Origin: Bidens hawaiensis
Taxonomy: Eukaryota; Streptophyta; Magnoliopsida; Asterales; Asteraceae
Reading direction: 5' to 3'
DNA length: 64,000 bases
Assembly: GCA_021521415.1 (NCBI GenBank)
Contig: JAIQDT010001136.1
Span: 434,001 to 498,000, forward strand
The notes under the pieces: generated by a model
Databases searched by the model: none
What the model saw: only the letters and a program-made list of their open reading frames with translations
Told to the model about the DNA's origin: nothing
Program-made: the position numbers and the translations under genes
Shown: positions 52,826-63,504 of the stretch, in pieces
Layout of the letters: the number at the start of each line of letters is the position of its first letter
Numbering within the stretch: position 1 is the stretch's first letter

Positions 52826-55714
52826 ATGGCTGCTATTGTTGGAGCAGGTGGTGCAGGCGGTGATGACGGAGGTGATCAACAAAGACAGTTCTTCCCGGGT
52901 CACAACATGTATATCACCTTAGACCCGGAAGCGAGCGGAGTTGATGATTTCTGCGAAATCATCACATTCCTTTTACGCTCGAGGATATTCCACGCCATTA
53001 CAACAACTCTGCCGATATCCTTACCCAACATTGAGGATTTCTGGCAGACCGTGGAATACGACTGTAGAGTCGAACCCCCGGTGATGCGCGCAACAGTCAA
53101 CGGTCAGATGGTTCAGTTCTCTTCTGAACATATCCGGGCGGCTCTGCGGTTTGGAAACGAGACAAGGGATGACCCGACAGAGTTTGTAGCTCCTTTTCGC
53201 GATGGAGCATTTTTGAGGATGGGTTATTCAGGTCCCTTGGGGGATTCGCAGAGAAGGAAGGGATTCCTACTTGACCAGTGGCGCTTTCTCATGCATGTTA
53301 TGATAGTATGCATGTCAGGGAGAAAGGCGGGCACTGATGGCATGGGCGCGACCATGCAGTCAGCGATGACTGCTCTGACATACAACAAGCGATTCAGCTT
53401 TAGTCAGATGGTATTTTACGAGATTGATCGTCAACGAAGAGCGATGGCGCGTGAGCGGTTCATCATGTATCCAAGATTCCTTCAAATGATTTTGGATCAT
53501 GTTGCTCCAACACTTCCTCAGCGCCGTCCGATCCGATATGTTGAGAGTGTGAATAAACGGATCTTCGCCCAGTGTCGATCCTCCAGTGCGAGGAGCAAAC
53601 CTGAGCTTCGTCCTCGCCATACTCCACTCTTTGGGTGCTTAATCAACCCGGAGTATGTGCCTGCTCGTGGGGATGAGTTTAGGGACCCGGCACCACAACA
53701 GGCAGGAGCACCTCAAGCTATACCTGCTGCTCCTGTTGTGTCACCGGAGGAGGAAGTGGACCTTGATGCAGAATTTGGTGGTCAAGGCTTCTTTGATATG
53801 GATCGGGTGGATCCAGAGGAGAACGTTCAGGTCCAGGTTGAACGTGCTTCGACTGTGCATGTTACTAGGGCAGCTACAACGGTGGCTGGCTCAGATTCTG
53901 ATGATGAAGTGGCAGAGGCGAGAAGGATTATGGTGACTCGAGAAAGACTACATGGGAAAAGAAAAAGAACAGATGATGATGACGAGTCAGACTTTGAGGA
54001 AGAGGTACAACAGTTGATAAGAAGGTCAAGAAGGGAACGGATAGGTGCAGGATCAGGAGCCGGTAAAAGCTCTAGGGTGGTACGTTTCACTCCACCAGCA
54101 CTATCCGGTATGACAATGGTTCCCTCATCCCTACATGTTACAAGGACAAGCGCTACGGGTGTTCCCGTGGTGGCTACCTCATCTACATTTGGCCTTCCAC
54201 CAACTACTTTCCAACTTTCGGCTCCCGTGATCGTTTCGTTGCCGCCTCCGACTGTTACTCCATCGGAGGTCGTGGCACGCTTTATTGAGTCGACTGTTGT
54301 GACCACTGCAGGGTTATCAATGACGATACCACCTGCGGTTACGTCTATTTCTACTTCTGAGGTCCCGGTGACATCGGAAATCCCTCCTCAGTACACTCAC
54401 GATTTATCGCATATGAGGTTCGATTTCGATGCAACCCTATCAGACTCAGAACGAATAGCAGCACTGGAACGGGTCGTGGCAGAGCAGTCAAAGATTAATC
54501 TTATCCAGACCCAGGCTATTCAGCGCCTAGTTACAGAGAATCAGATGCAGTCGTCCCTCCTGGTACAACATGGAAAAATCATAGATGCTTTCAAGGAGTT
54601 CTTGGCATCTCAGGGGGAGACGAGCTGTAAAGGCGACGAGTTGAGGACGAAGAGAAGAAATGATAGAGACGATGATCCCAATGCGTCGAAAGATGCAGGT
54701 GGTGAGCTACCAAGAACTACTCAAGCTCTTGGAACTTCCCCAACTCAGGGGGAGTCGACATCTGCAGCTGGTGATGATGTGGTGGTGGTGGACGTAGAGG
54801 AGATGGTTGATGACTTGGTTGGTGATGATGATATTCTACCGAGTGATGTGATAGAGAAAATTGGTGAAGAGATTGTGATGGATACAGAGATTGAAGAGGG
54901 AGAGATAGTAGAAGAGAATGTGGAGCATGACATTCCAGATGTTGAGAAAGCCGATATGAGTGAACAGATTGGAAGCGATGAGTCTGAATGGGAAGAGCAG
55001 CCTAGGTGGAAGGAAGGCTATACTCAGTGGTTCGTCAAAACGAAGAAACCGGCGGTCCCTACAATGTTTAAGAAGAGTTACAACATTAAAGGCTATGCTG
55101 AAGCGAAGAAAGGGATTATTTGTTGGATCTATGATGAGCAGTTGAGGCTCTTCGTGATTAAAAGGTATGACGGTGTTCAGTATTTTAAAAGACTGTTAAG
55201 ATCATTTAATACACTGCCGGAATGTGAAGTGAAAGACTTAGCCAGATTGGGGTTAATCAATCGAAGTGACGATAATATGGCTAGAGTTATTGGGAAAATT
55301 GTATGGAAAGAAAGTATAAAAGAGAAGAAATTTGAGCTGTTAAAACCACAGAAGGGAAAACTTGTTGAAGACAAGGATAGAGGTTTGAGAGCTGATGGAA
55401 AGCCTTGGATGGTCATGAAGTATAAACCTATCCGGTGTTTGAAAGAAGTACCGATGAAGCTTATGCCCAAGGATGTGCTTAAAGACCTAAAGTGGTGGTT
55501 TGTAGATTGTGAGACAGCTGAGGCAGTGATGGAAGACGAGGATGAACAAGAGGTGCTAAGAGTTTACGATCCGATGCATTTGGTAAACTTATCGCAAGCT
55601 GATCTGCAGGTGCTCAATGAGAAGAAAATCTTTTATATTCCTGCTTGGAAAGACGAAGCGAGGAAATATCAAAGAGTTGTGTCGGTTTGTGTTCGAGAAG
55701 GAGTGCATGCGTGA
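52826..55714 (+). CDS. Extra ORF of SIRE-like element, 962 aa, function unknown
   Basis: One uninterrupted frame between pol and the 3' LTR. Residues 1-30 are Gly-rich; about 35-270 look globular (ISLPNIEDFWQTVEYDCRVE, FSSEHIRAALRFGNE, GATMQSAMTALTYNKRFSFS, RFIMYPRFLQMILDHV). About 270-530 is Pro/Ala/Thr/Val-rich with an NLS-like GKRKRTDDDDESDFEE near 376 and RRSRRER. About 541-593 is a coiled coil (RIAALERVVAEQSKINLIQT). About 610-735 is strongly acidic; 735-962 is a second globular part (CWIYDEQLRLFVIKRYDGVQ, KLMPKDVLKDLKWWF). I see no signal peptide, transmembrane segment or enzyme motif, so the label env-like is not supported. A decayed relative lies at 5660-1914. ATG 52826 is chosen because it follows a TTGCAG acceptor by two bases. 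Confidence 0.85.
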   Translation: MAAIVGAGGAGGDDGGDQQRQFFPGHNMYITLDPEASGVDDFCEIITFLLRSRIFHAITTTLPISLPNIEDFWQTVEYDCRVEPPVMRATVNGQMVQFSSEHIRAALRFGNETRDDPTEFVAPFRDGAFLRMGYSGPLGDSQRRKGFLLDQWRFLMHVMIVCMSGRKAGTDGMGATMQSAMTALTYNKRFSFSQMVFYEIDRQRRAMARERFIMYPRFLQMILDHVAPTLPQRRPIRYVESVNKRIFAQCRSSSARSKPELRPRHTPLFGCLINPEYVPARGDEFRDPAPQQAGAPQAIPAAPVVSPEEEVDLDAEFGGQGFFDMDRVDPEENVQVQVERASTVHVTRAATTVAGSDSDDEVAEARRIMVTRERLHGKRKRTDDDDESDFEEEVQQLIRRSRRERIGAGSGAGKSSRVVRFTPPALSGMTMVPSSLHVTRTSATGVPVVATSSTFGLPPTTFQLSAPVIVSLPPPTVTPSEVVARFIESTVVTTAGLSMTIPPAVTSISTSEVPVTSEIPPQYTHDLSHMRFDFDATLSDSERIAALERVVAEQSKINLIQTQAIQRLVTENQMQSSLLVQHGKIIDAFKEFLASQGETSCKGDELRTKRRNDRDDDPNASKDAGGELPRTTQALGTSPTQGESTSAAGDDVVVVDVEEMVDDLVGDDDILPSDVIEKIGEEIVMDTEIEEGEIVEENVEHDIPDVEKADMSEQIGSDESEWEEQPRWKEGYTQWFVKTKKPAVPTMFKKSYNIKGYAEAKKGIICWIYDEQLRLFVIKRYDGVQYFKRLLRSFNTLPECEVKDLARLGLINRSDDNMARVIGKIVWKESIKEKKFELLKPQKGKLVEDKDRGLRADGKPWMVMKYKPIRCLKEVPMKLMPKDVLKDLKWWFVDCETAEAVMEDEDEQEVLRVYDPMHLVNLSQADLQVLNEKKIFYIPAWKDEARKYQRVVSVCVREGVHA

Positions 55715-55773
55715 AGATACAAGGTTGAAGATTACAAGACACGTGATTGAAGCTAAAGAGATGAAGCTACTTC

Positions 55774-55785
55774 CAAGGGGGAGTC
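55774..55785 (+). other. Polypurine tract of younger element
   Basis: CAAGGGGGAGTC immediately before the 3' LTR, the expected primer for plus-strand DNA synthesis; 59 bp after the stop of the extra ORF. Confidence 0.8.
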
Positions 55786-56197
55786 TGTTGGTGCATAATA
55801 TCAGTAGTTCAGTGTCTAGTGTCTGTAATTGCGTTTGTAATATTTTATGTTTTGTATAAGCGAAGTTGCTAACAAGTTCGCTGATATGGGCAAACTTGTT
55901 AGACAAGCGAAGTTAGTGACAACTTCGCCTGAACATGCCAGGCGAAGTTGTCGTGATTATATAAGCCATCTGTTACGGCTTATTAATCATTAATTCAGTT
56001 TTTACAGTTTTCGTGTATTCGAGTCAGAGAGAGTCTGTAATCAAGTGATTTTCGTATCACGTGTTTAAGGTTGATATACAACGTGTTTGATTATCGTGTG
56101 TTAATCGTATTGTTTTCTATACTCGTAACGTCTTACGTAGGGATTCCGCACCTGCGTAGTACGTGATATCTCGTGTAGATCCGGCTGGGAACCTACA
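55786..56197 (+). repeat. 3' LTR of younger SIRE-like element
   Basis: 412 bp, aligned without gaps to 43944-44355 with six substitutions: at LTR position 15, two in the GTTCGCTRATATGGGCRAAC region, one in TTCGAKTCAG, one in GTGATYTTCG and one in GGTTGRTATAC. AGGCA follows at 56198-56202. Confidence 0.95.
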
Positions 56198-56202
56198 AGG
56201 CA

Positions 56203-58334
56203 GTCGATAGTGCGGTTGAACAAGCATTGAGGCTCATGGGATCACCTCATCCTCAAAACCTCAGCCAAGTAAAAGTCCAAGCTACTGTGAAGCTCTCCCA
56301 ATGCTGAATGACTCAAATGTCTCACTGGTGCATGCATTCCTTTCAAGCCATGAAGATTTGATGCAGGGAAATTTGCTGCCTCCTCAATTTGAAACGGGAG
56401 ATCTTAAAGACATCAATCAAAAGGATCTGGAGAAGATGGATATCAAGTATCAGATGGCTATGGCAGTTCACAGAGCCACCAACTTCATGAAGACTTACGG
56501 GAAAGACAGCTTCAAGGATTCTAACAGGAAGAGGATTGGTTTTGACAAGGATAAGCTTTGATGCTACAACTGTGGTGAAATGGGTCACTATGCGAGGGAG
56601 TGCACAATATTTTCTCTCAAGCTTGTATAAATAAGGTTACATATTATAGATATCTTCAGGACGAAGTTTTGAAAGAAATTGCAAAACTTCACCAATTAAA
56701 TGCTGAATATGTAAAGGCTGACAAGATTTACGTTGAGAAGATTGAAACTCATCGTGATGATGTGGCAAATCTTAAACTTAAAACTTTTCAAAAGGAGCAT
56801 GACGTTATATATTATAAAAACATAATTAATGAATTAAAAGATGAAATTGAAAAGTTAAAACTTGATGCTTCTGATAAAAAGGAAAAAGAAAAACAAGTTG
56901 AAAGATTTGAAGCATCATCTGAGAAATTAGATGATCTTATTGGAGCCCAGAGAAGTGCTAAAGTGAAAGCGGGGCTGGGGTACGATTACACTGCCGTACC
57001 ACCACCTTTTAATGATAACTACACCAATTTGTCCCACTTTAGCTATAATACTTCTCCCGAGGAAGAAATGTCATATGGGGTTGGTAGAATACCCAAAACC
57101 TATGAAATTTGTTCCCCCAGTACCACAAACTGTTGCTCCAGTTCAATCATTTGATAAATCTAACTTCAATGTGTCTTGTGAAGCAGGTGATGTAATCAAT
57201 GGTGATTGTGGGAAGGTTAACCAGGGTTGTAAGCCACATGGAGAGTTATAACCCCGTTTTGAATCTTGTGTGGGTCTAACAAAAACAATCCTGTTTGTAA
57301 TAAAGTGTGCGAATCAATGTTAGGAAGTTTAATGTCAGGGTCAAAAACTGTATTTTGTGAAACTTCTAGTGATGAAAGTTGTAAAGATGTTTGTAATGAA
57401 AGTGAATGTTCTTCATCTGATTCAGAGTGTGAAACAGTTTTTGATGAAACGATTGAAGCTAAGGTTGATGGACAGAATGGTCCTTGCTGCTCATCAACTG
57501 ATCATCATGTTGAGAATTTGAGAAATCAAAAATCAAATTTTGAAAATGAAAAACCAAGAACTTCCTGTAAATATGTGTCACCTAAGAAAACCTCATTTTC
57601 TCAAAATACAAATTATAACAACAGTTCTCAATATTATGATCAGTTTGATAGTGCCTATTACTACTCTCAACAGAAACCTAGGCATTCGAATTATTTTACT
57701 TCACAATTTTCAAATGTTCATAATTATCAGACAGAGACAGGTTACAGACATGTTAACCCGACTACATCACCTTATCCCACATATCTCAGTGATCAAGATA
57801 TCCATAATTACAACCAAAGAAAATGCTGCTTTGTTTGTGGCAATCCGTCTCATCTTGCAAGACATTGCAAGAACTGGCACAAGCAACAAAGAGATTCAAG
57901 AAGTGCGTTTGGTCAGGCATTTCCTAAGGTTGATCCCAGACCTAAGAAAATGACTCACCAAACTCATTCATCTGCTAGTAAGACAGACTCAAAATCTGAA
58001 AAAGTGCAAAAATCAAGAAAACCCTCTTGGCTAACCCAGAGAGAACGAAAGATGTTGGCAAAGGGTTCGGAAGCTGAAAAGCCAAAGAACCCTTCAAATG
58101 TTTTCAACAAGAAACACACCGAGGACTTTGTCGTTAAGTCCAAACCAAAGCGAAGACAATCCAGAAAACCTTTCCAAAACCGAGGAAATTTTAACTCTAA
58201 GTTACTCGAGGGATTGCTCTTCAGATTCTGATTATCCAAAAGATTATATTTTTAAGAATCATAATATCAAGCTAGGTGATTTTCGGTTTAATTTTCCCGA
58301 GACAAGTGCGACTCGGGGCCCTTCTACTAACTAG
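56203..58334 (+). pseudogene. Gag C-terminal half with two zinc knuckles, host SIRE-like element
   Basis: Continues the gag interrupted at 43943. Frame 56301-56561 gives MLNDSNVSLVHAFLSSHEDL and MDIKYQMAMAVHRATNFMKT, then, after a TGA, the first knuckle CYNCGEMGHYARECT (about 56562-56606). Frame 56600-57154 is a coiled coil (KLDASDKKEKEKQVERFEAS) with PPPFNDNYTNLSHF. Frame 57266-58231 is Ser/Asn/Tyr-rich with the second knuckle CCFVCGNPSHLARHCKNWH near 57825-57882. The last piece ends in ATRGPSTN and TAG at 58332-58334. Sixteen bases later, after GTGTGTAG, pol starts in another frame. Several frameshifts; not functional. Confidence 0.8.
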
Positions 58335-58350
58335 CTGTTCATGTGTGTAG

Positions 58351-59640
58351 GGTCAGCCTGGAAGGCCTATCAATAGTATTTGGTACTTGGACAGTGGCTG
58401 CACCCGACATATGACAGGAGATGAGTCCCTGTTGTTTGACATCAAACCATTCAACGGCGGACATGTCTCCTTTGCTGGTGACATAGGAGGAAAAATCACG
58501 AAACAAGGCAAGGTCTCCAATGGTACATTAACCTTTGATGAAGTCAATCTTGGGGAACAGCTCAACCACAATCTGCTCAGTGTCTCCCAAATCTGTGATA
58601 AGAAATTCTCTACCCTTTTTACAGAAAATGAATGTCTTATTCTTAAACCAGGTTTTAAAGTCCCTAAAGAGTGGATTATGTTGCTTACTCCGAGGCACAA
58701 TGATGCTTATATTCTCGACATGAGAAGTAATTATACAATGCGTACTACTTCATGTTTGATGTCCAAGGCCTCGGAGAACGATTCATCTTTATGGCATCGA
58801 CGTTTAGGTCACGTCAACTTTAAGAACTTGAACAAGTTGGTTAAAGGTGACCATGTGAGGGGTTTGCCTGTTAAATCCTTTCATTATGTTGAAAAATGTT
58901 TATCTTACTCAAAATGCAAACAACACAAACTCCCTCACAGACCCAAAAATGTCAATTCCATAAACTCCATCGTTCAACTGTTACATATAGATCTCTTCGG
59001 TCCCATCCAACCAATGGCAATAGGTCCGAAAGCCTATTGTCTGGTTATTACTGATGATTTCTCTTGTTTCAGTTGGACTTTTCTGCTAGGGCACAAGGAT
59101 GAAATGTCTCAGTTTCTGCTCAGATTTATTGTGTTGGTTGAAAATCAAACAGACAAAAGAGTCAAGTGTATCAGAAGTGACAACGGAACAGAATTCTGCA
59201 ACAAGACCGTCAACGACTTCTGTCACAACAAAGGGATCCTTCGTCAATTCCGCGCACCTTACACTCTCGTACAAAATGGGGTGGCTGAAAGACGAAATCA
59301 TACATTGGTTGAAGCTGCTAGAACCATGTTGTCATACTCTAAACTTCTTTGTTTTCTAGGGTGAAGCCATCAACGCTGCCTGCTTTACCTAGAATCGTGT
59401 GTTGCTGAATAAAAGATTGAATAAGACACCTTATGAAGTCTTTATGGAAACAAGCCTAGGGTTAACTTCTTCAGGACGTTTGTATGTCCTTGCACTGTGC
59501 TCCAAACAAATGTTGCTACAACTTCCAAGTTCGCTGAAAAGGCGGATGAGTGCTACTTTGTTGGCTACTCTGCAGACAAAAGTGCTTATCGTGTCTTCAA
59601 CAAGAAAACACGAGTGATCCTGGAATCGTACAACATTGAT
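58351..59640 (+). pseudogene. Pol: protease and integrase, host SIRE-like element
   Basis: Pol reading begins at the GGT after GTGTGTAG (58350) and runs 325 codons from the ATG at 58387: YLDSGCTRHMTGDE (protease), SSLWHRRLGHVNFKNLNKLV, CLSYSKCKQHKLPHRPKNV (one Cys of the zinc site replaced), DLFGPIQPM, LVITDDFSCFSWTFLLGHKD, RSDNGTEFCNKTVNDF and AERRNHTLVEAARTML. It is shifted or stopped at about 59362. The integrase C-terminal part continues in other frames (SKFAEKADECYFVGYSADKS). Would cut and join DNA during insertion; this copy is broken. Confidence 0.85.
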
Positions 59641-60375
59641 TGGCAAGAATATGCACACACAGGTCCAAATTGGATGTTTGACTATGAAGTTCTGTTCAAG
59701 CAATTTCGAGGAATGTATACAGCACCGGCTGTTTCTCCTGTTCCCTCCGTTGTGACAACACCAACTCAAGCTGAAGATGATCAGTCAGTGTTAATGAATG
59801 CCGTTTTGAGAGGTCTGGAAGATGTCCAAGTAGCTGCACCTGCACCTGTACTTAATGTTCCACCCATGGCTAATCAACCAGCCCTGGTATATGAAGTTCA
59901 GCAACCAGCAGTTACTACCGAGATGCCCACAGTCGAAGACGCCTCCGATTCAGTTACCGATTCATATATGTCTGCTGACAATGTGGAAGATCATGTTGAA
60001 AATGTCCAAACTGATCAAGCGGTGGATCCTCTGGGAGAATCAAGTGTAGTTGAATCAGTTCCTACATCTCCCTCTGAAGAAGAAAATCATGGTAATGATG
60101 AGGAGACTGATCAAGCAAACGTGCAAAATGAACAAGTTCAGAATGGAGCTTCTGGCAGCACCGACTCGACTTCTGTTCCAGCAATTGTCGTACCATTCTA
60201 CGACAACCAATGGGAGGTTCCCATTGCACAGGAACACTTGGTTGATAAAGAAGAAAATGCAAGTGATCCTCAACCAAATGCTCATGTCAATGTTACCACT
60301 GTTTTTCATCCCATAGAGAGCTTATCAATCGAGCTTGAGGCAACACCAGTCGAGCATGTCGAGCAAATTCCTTAG
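59497..60375 (+). pseudogene. Pol: integrase C-end and linker, host SIRE-like element
   Basis: 292 open codons: FAEKADECYFVGYSADKSAY, RVILESYNIDWQEYAHTGPN, FDYEVLFKQF, then an acidic and Val/Pro/Thr-rich linker (AEDDQSVLMNAV, VEDASDSVTDSYMSADNVED) and EHVEQIP before TAG. Colinear with 17439-16870 on the - strand. No catalytic residues. Confidence 0.75.
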
Positions 60376-60399
60376 TTTCCGATCCATCGTCGACATCAG

Positions 60400-61317
60400 A
60401 CTGAGAACATCATTGGAGATCCATCCGCTGGCATTCAAACACGTAGTACCTCTGGTAACATTAACATATGTCTTTTTGCTTGTTTTATTTCACAGGTTGA
60501 GCCCAAGGACTACAAAGTTGCATTGAAAAAAAACTCTTGGGTGGAAGCCATGCAAGAAAAGCTGTTACAGTTCAAGAAGCTGAATGTTTGGAGGCTAGTG
60601 AAGAAACCAGAACATAAGAAGCCAATCGGAACTAAATGGGTCTTTCGAAATAAGAAAGACGACAAGGGGGTTATCATCAGAAATAAAGCCCGGCTTGTTG
60701 TGCAAGGCTTTTGGCAACGTGAAGGACTTGATTACGATGAAGTTTATGCACCTGTGGCCAGATTAGAAGCAATTCGTATCTTCTTGGCCAATGCCTCGTA
60801 CATGAATTTCAAATTATATCAAATGGATGTCAAGACTGCTTTCTTATACGGGAAAGTAAAAGAAGAAATCTATGTCAGTCAGCCTCCAGGTTTTAAGGAT
60901 CCAGATCATCCTGATCATGTTTACCGACTTGACAAGGCACTTTATGGTCTCCACCAAGCACCTCGTGCCTGGTATGCCACACTGGCAGACCATTTGGTGA
61001 AGAATAGTTACAAAAGAGGAATCTTCGATCAGACTCTCTTTGTCAAGAAGGTTAAGGGTGACCTGATTCTAGTCCAAGTATATGTTGATGATATTATCTT
61101 CGGGTCCACAAATGAGAATCTGTGCAAGGAGTTTTCGGAGGTTATGCAACAGCGGTTTGAGATGAGTTCCTTGGGAGAGATGACTTTCTTCCTAGGTTTA
61201 CAAGTTGAACAAAAGAAAGACCGGACTTTGATTCATCAAGAAAAGTACGTTCATGACATTGTTCAGAAGTTCGGGTTTAAGGACTCATCTGCCTTCATGA
61301 CACCAATTGCGACGTGA
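60400..61317 (+). pseudogene. Pol: reverse transcriptase, host SIRE-like element
   Basis: Frame 60523-61317 (264 codons) carries [108 protein letters not shown] and [15 protein letters not shown]. It is ended by TGA at 61315-61317 in the RT connection; the frame continues beyond it. All RT motifs are present, so this copy is less decayed than the inverted one at 16564. Confidence 0.85.
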
Positions 61318-62022
61318 CCTGTTCTCGCTCCTGATTCATCAGGAAAACTAGTCAATCAACACCTGTATAGGTCCATGATTGGTTCACTGATGTATCTCAC
61401 TGCAAGCAAACCGGACATCATGTTCCCTGTTTGTCAGTGTGCCAGATATCAGTCAGACCCAAGAGAATCCCACATGACTACTGTCAAGTGTATTTTCAGA
61501 TACTTGAAAGGAAGACCACGTTTGGGACTTTGGTATCCAAAGGAGTCCTCCTTTGAACTTCATGCTTACACCGACAGTGATTATGGGGGTTGCAATTTGG
61601 ATAGAAAATCAACATCGGGTGGATGTCAATTCCTGGGAGATCGGTTGATCTCATGGCAGTGCAAGAAGCAAGTTAGTGTGTCAACCTCCACAGCAGAAGC
61701 CGAGTACATAGCTGCATCCAGTTACTGTTCCCAAGTCATTTGGATCCAGCATCAGCTGCTGGATTACGGTTTGAATTTCTTTGATATGACAATCAAATGT
61801 GATAATGAGGCGGCCGTTGCTATTGTTATAAACCCGGTCCAGCCTCAAAAACCAAGCACATCGACATCCGAATACACTTTATTCGTGATTGTTTTGATCG
61901 TAAGCTTGTGAACATATAAAGGGTCCATACTGACTTTAACTTTGCAGATCTCTTTGCAAAAGCTTTTAGTCGTGCCCGATTTTTGTTTCTCGTTGAATCG
62001 TTGGGCATGATTTTATTTGAGT
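61318..62022 (+). pseudogene. Pol: connection and RNase H, host SIRE-like element
   Basis: Reads in frame after the TGA: SLMYLTASKPDIMFPVCQCA, GRPRLGLWYPKESSFELHAY, TDSDYGGCNLDRKSTSGGCQ, SWQCKKQVSVSTSTAEAEYI, LLDYGLNFFDMTIKCDNEAA. A frameshift near 61841 breaks the end of the domain; the remaining C-terminus is recognisable in another frame up to TAA near 62022. A GGGAGAAAATG purine-rich segment follows at 62081. Confidence 0.8.
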
Positions 62023-63400
62023 AAATTTTATCTTTTATTTTAAAATTGTAAATATTTTTAAAACATGTCACAATTTTAAAGGGAGAAAATGAGTTAACTT
62101 TAACTTACCAAAAAGATTATAAATTTACTTTAAGAAAATCGAGTCACTTGACTTAACAAAAAGATTTTATTTTTATATATAATATTAATTTCATCTTTAC
62201 TCCTATTTAAGAAAAACTTAAGAAAATTCAAAAAGATTTATCCCGCTTAGAGGGAGTCGGATATTTAAAATTTTCTATTAAGAATTTGATTCGACCTTGT
62301 GGAAAGTGATAGTATATTGTTATGTAATGATTCTAGCGCGTTAAAAGAGTAGAACAAAAGGCTAAAAGGTCATTCATCGATGTGTAGATAGGCTTGACAA
62401 ACAAGTAAGTGTTGGGTGATATAAACTTAAACTATTGCCGATGCTAGTGGGTAAACGTTTATGAAGCGGTTGCATGAATCCGTTAAAGTCATATAAATGA
62501 AGGATGAAATGTAATTACACATGTCATACCCAAGCATCTCTTTACCTGATCACAGTCATCTTATGAAATCCGTGTCTACTTTTAATTTTATTTGAGTCAA
62601 GAAAAGAAAGGCAAGAAAAAGGAAAACAAAAGAGTCAAGAAAAAAAAAAGGGTCAGTTAGGATTTTAACTTCTGCTTTATTTCTCCATTTATTTTGATTC
62701 AAGCCTTAGACTTTCTCTGTTTGTAGTCATACAAGATCTGATTGTTAAGGCCCTGAATCTTCTGCTTTATTATAATCTTTCTAGATTGAGTCAAGTGTGC
62801 AAGCACAAAGTGTTGTGTGTACAAAGTACAAAGTGTCAAGTCTGTTAATAAGAGTACTGTGATCAACTAAGAAAGGTTTAAGTCAAGTTGAGGTGATATG
62901 TTAACACAAAGTAGGCCCGAGATATGATGGAATCAGTAACATGTTTGATTAAGTGGGGACCACATAAGTACTGTGCCTAATTGAACCTTTAAATGTATCA
63001 TGTTAACATTAAAACACTTGTCAAGTTAAATAGGTGGACAATATCTGCAATCGATGATGAACTTGTGTCGCATTAATTTCAAAATGGAAACGCGATCTAG
63101 GGCTTTGCAAATCAATATGATTCCACGTTGTGATCATTCTTAACAAAATTATGTAAATTAATTTAATATTTATGGCAATTTCAAAATTGTTTCATTTCAA
63201 TTTTATTTTATCTTATTTTATTTATTTTATTTTGTTTTGTTTTATTTTCTAAAATATTATTTACTTTGATAATTAACTATTTTTGTTTTATTTTTTATTT
63301 TATTTTCATTTTGTTTATTATTTATTTCTATTTTAAGTTTATTTTGCTTAAGAGATCGTCAGTGCAAACGTTAAACAGTTTCGGACCAACAAAAGAAAAC
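62023..63400. other. Pol-to-extra-ORF spacer, host SIRE-like element
   Basis: About 1.4 kb, non-coding. Parts are homologous on the opposite strand to 7020-8010 and 13735-14190, so it is a conserved part of the family. It ends in a T-rich, ATTTTATTTT low-complexity stretch (63160-63345). Confidence 0.6.
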
Positions 63401-63504
63401 TAAGAAAAACAAATTAGTGCTTGGATTCGGTGGATAAATGTTTTTCGGGTTTAAAAACGCAAATATTTTTAAAGATCGAGGACCAAGAGTGTATTTTCGG
63501 TGAA

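Larger units (their letters stand above)
43944..56197 (+). mobile_element. Younger SIRE-like Copia element, complete, 12.25 kb
   Basis: Identical-length 412-bp LTRs, TG...CA ends, 5-bp duplication AGGCA (43939-43943 and 56198-56202), tRNA-iMet primer site, AAGGGGGAGTC purine tract before the 3' LTR. Order: leader, gag with two zinc knuckles, protease, integrase, RT, RNase H, spacer, internal TATA and 5' exon, intron, extra ORF. LTRs differ at 6 of 412 positions (about 1.5%), five of them transitions. With a rate of 1.3e-8 per site per year, an assumption, that is roughly half a million years. Gag-pol has TAG stops and a frameshift; the extra ORF is open. Confidence 0.95.

Noticed and set aside
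53827..54306. 159-codon - strand frame inside the 962-aa ORF
   Set aside because: Low-complexity Val/Thr/Ser reading opposite a real frame; no independent signal.
52826..55714. Envelope protein
   Set aside because: No signal peptide, transmembrane segment or cysteine-rich surface-type domain is visible; called extra ORF of unknown function.
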